Source: UBA10347 sp905182135 (GTDB taxonomy: Bacteria; Actinomycetota; Acidimicrobiia; Acidimicrobiales; UBA10347). From it: a stretch of DNA of 64,000 bases. The position numbers were made by a program, and so were the translations under genes. The stretch spans positions 62,001-126,000 of the forward strand of contig CAWUSE010000008.1 in assembly GCA_963925805.1 (NCBI GenBank). Direction: 5' to 3'. The notes under the pieces were generated by a model. That model worked only from the letters and a program-made list of their open reading frames with translations. It did no database searches and was not told the origin of the DNA. Shown one piece after another: positions 63,560 to 64,000 of the stretch; the first letter of the stretch is position 1; each line of letters begins with the position of its first letter.

Positions 63560-64000
63560 ATGAACACCATGCGGCGCAGTATCGACTTGATGAAACAAAG
63601 CTGGGCGGTTCTCAAACAAGACCGCGAACTCATCTGGCTGCCAGTGATCTCGGCCATCGTGGCGGCGGTTGTTGCGGCAATGGTTCTGATACCTGTGGCG
63701 CTGACACAAGATTTGGGCGCGATCTCTGAAACCAGCGGCTCTGGATCGCAGCAACTTAGCGCTGGCACGGTCGTTGCCCTGGCAGCACTGACTTTGGCGC
63801 TTGCCTTCATCTCTATCTTCTTCCGGGCCGCCCTGGTTTCCGGCGCCCACGAGCGCATGATGGGCGGCGACCCAACTGTGCGCAGCGCCATCGCCGGAGC
63901 ACTCGAGCGCCTTCCGAAACTTTTCGGCTGGGCTGTTATCACAACTATTGTCGGCACCATCCTTCGAGCCATCGAGCAGCGATCCGGGACCCTTGGCCGC
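63560..64000 (+). CDS. Membrane protein, DUF6159-like, cut by window end
   Basis: The first 147 codons of a membrane protein: RRSIDLMKQSWAVLKQDRELIWLPVISAIVAAVVAAMVLIP, a second hydrophobic segment near 70-88, then AHERMMGGDPTVRSAIAGALERLPKLFGWA. The wording matches the actinobacterial DUF6159 type. The 3' end lies outside the window. Starts with ATG after AGAGAT. Confidence 0.7.
   Translation, partial: MNTMRRSIDLMKQSWAVLKQDRELIWLPVISAIVAAVVAAMVLIPVALTQDLGAISETSGSGSQQLSAGTVVALAALTLALAFISIFFRAALVSGAHERMMGGDPTVRSAIAGALERLPKLFGWAVITTIVGTILRAIEQRSGTLGR

Overview
The window looks like a chromosomal segment of an actinobacterium, most plausibly of the class Acidimicrobiia. Pointers are the clpS-DUF2017 pair, F420-type enzymes (Ddn-like, PPOX-class, luciferase-like), a mycofactocin cluster with an NDMA-type alcohol dehydrogenase, a SCO6745-family protein, moderately high GC, and frequent GTG starts with 4-base overlaps. 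The class is inferred from gene content only; no rRNA gene is present.

Layout. 0-2.5 kb: pentose phosphate pair gnd-zwf (minus). 2.6-3.3 kb: a decayed MFS gene. 3.3-8.1 kb: ctaA-clpS-DUF2017-inositol-phosphatase run, HD protein, carotenoid oxygenase. 8.1-10.1 kb: DegV, plsY and a broken DedA gene (minus). 10.3-10.7 kb: tRNA-Glu, tRNA-Asp, tRNA-Phe. 11-15 kb: a metallopeptidase relic, an NDMA-dependent alcohol dehydrogenase and a MoxR/VWA pair. 15-17.5 kb: msrA, truncated msrB, selO (minus). 17.7-19.7 kb: an uncharacterised flavoprotein with a membrane partner. 19.8-22 kb: VOC-like, DinB-like and Nudix genes.

22-29.5 kb holds the mycofactocin locus: mftF (minus) is divergent from mftA-mftB-mftC (plus), followed by a TauD-like dioxygenase, mftE (minus), mftD (plus) and an MFS transporter. 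29.6-39.8 kb is mixed: a two-domain ferredoxin-NADP reductase-like protein, galM, an acyl-CoA dehydrogenase, azlCD, DUF2889, Nudix, a GT2 glycosyltransferase and a GGDEF/EAL protein. 39.9-48.7 kb is one purine operon on the minus strand, transcribed purL-(27-aa ORF)-purQ-purE-purF-purD-purM-purN, with a PurS-PurL fusion and a PurE of the class II (animal-like) type.

48.8-53.2 kb carries F420-linked redox genes, a class V aminotransferase and a striking 28-bp perfect palindrome. 53.5-55.8 kb holds a large surface-protein gene broken by three frameshifts and a DUF427 relic. 55.8-60.5 kb: an ATP-grasp (RimK) protein fused to a TrkA-C domain, an AstE/AspA-type zinc hydrolase, a small unknown ORF, a PEP-utilising swivelling-domain protein and a luciferase-family fragment. 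60.7-64 kb: a DUF1295 protein, an MFS transporter and the start of a membrane protein cut by the window edge.

Overall, intact housekeeping operons alternate with eroded accessory genes (seven relics). The most distinctive items are the rearranged mycofactocin locus, the RimK-TrkA_C/deacylase pair, the FAD/NAD-FNR fusion, the unusual purine enzymes, the truncated msrB overlapping selO, and the palindrome near 51.8 kb.
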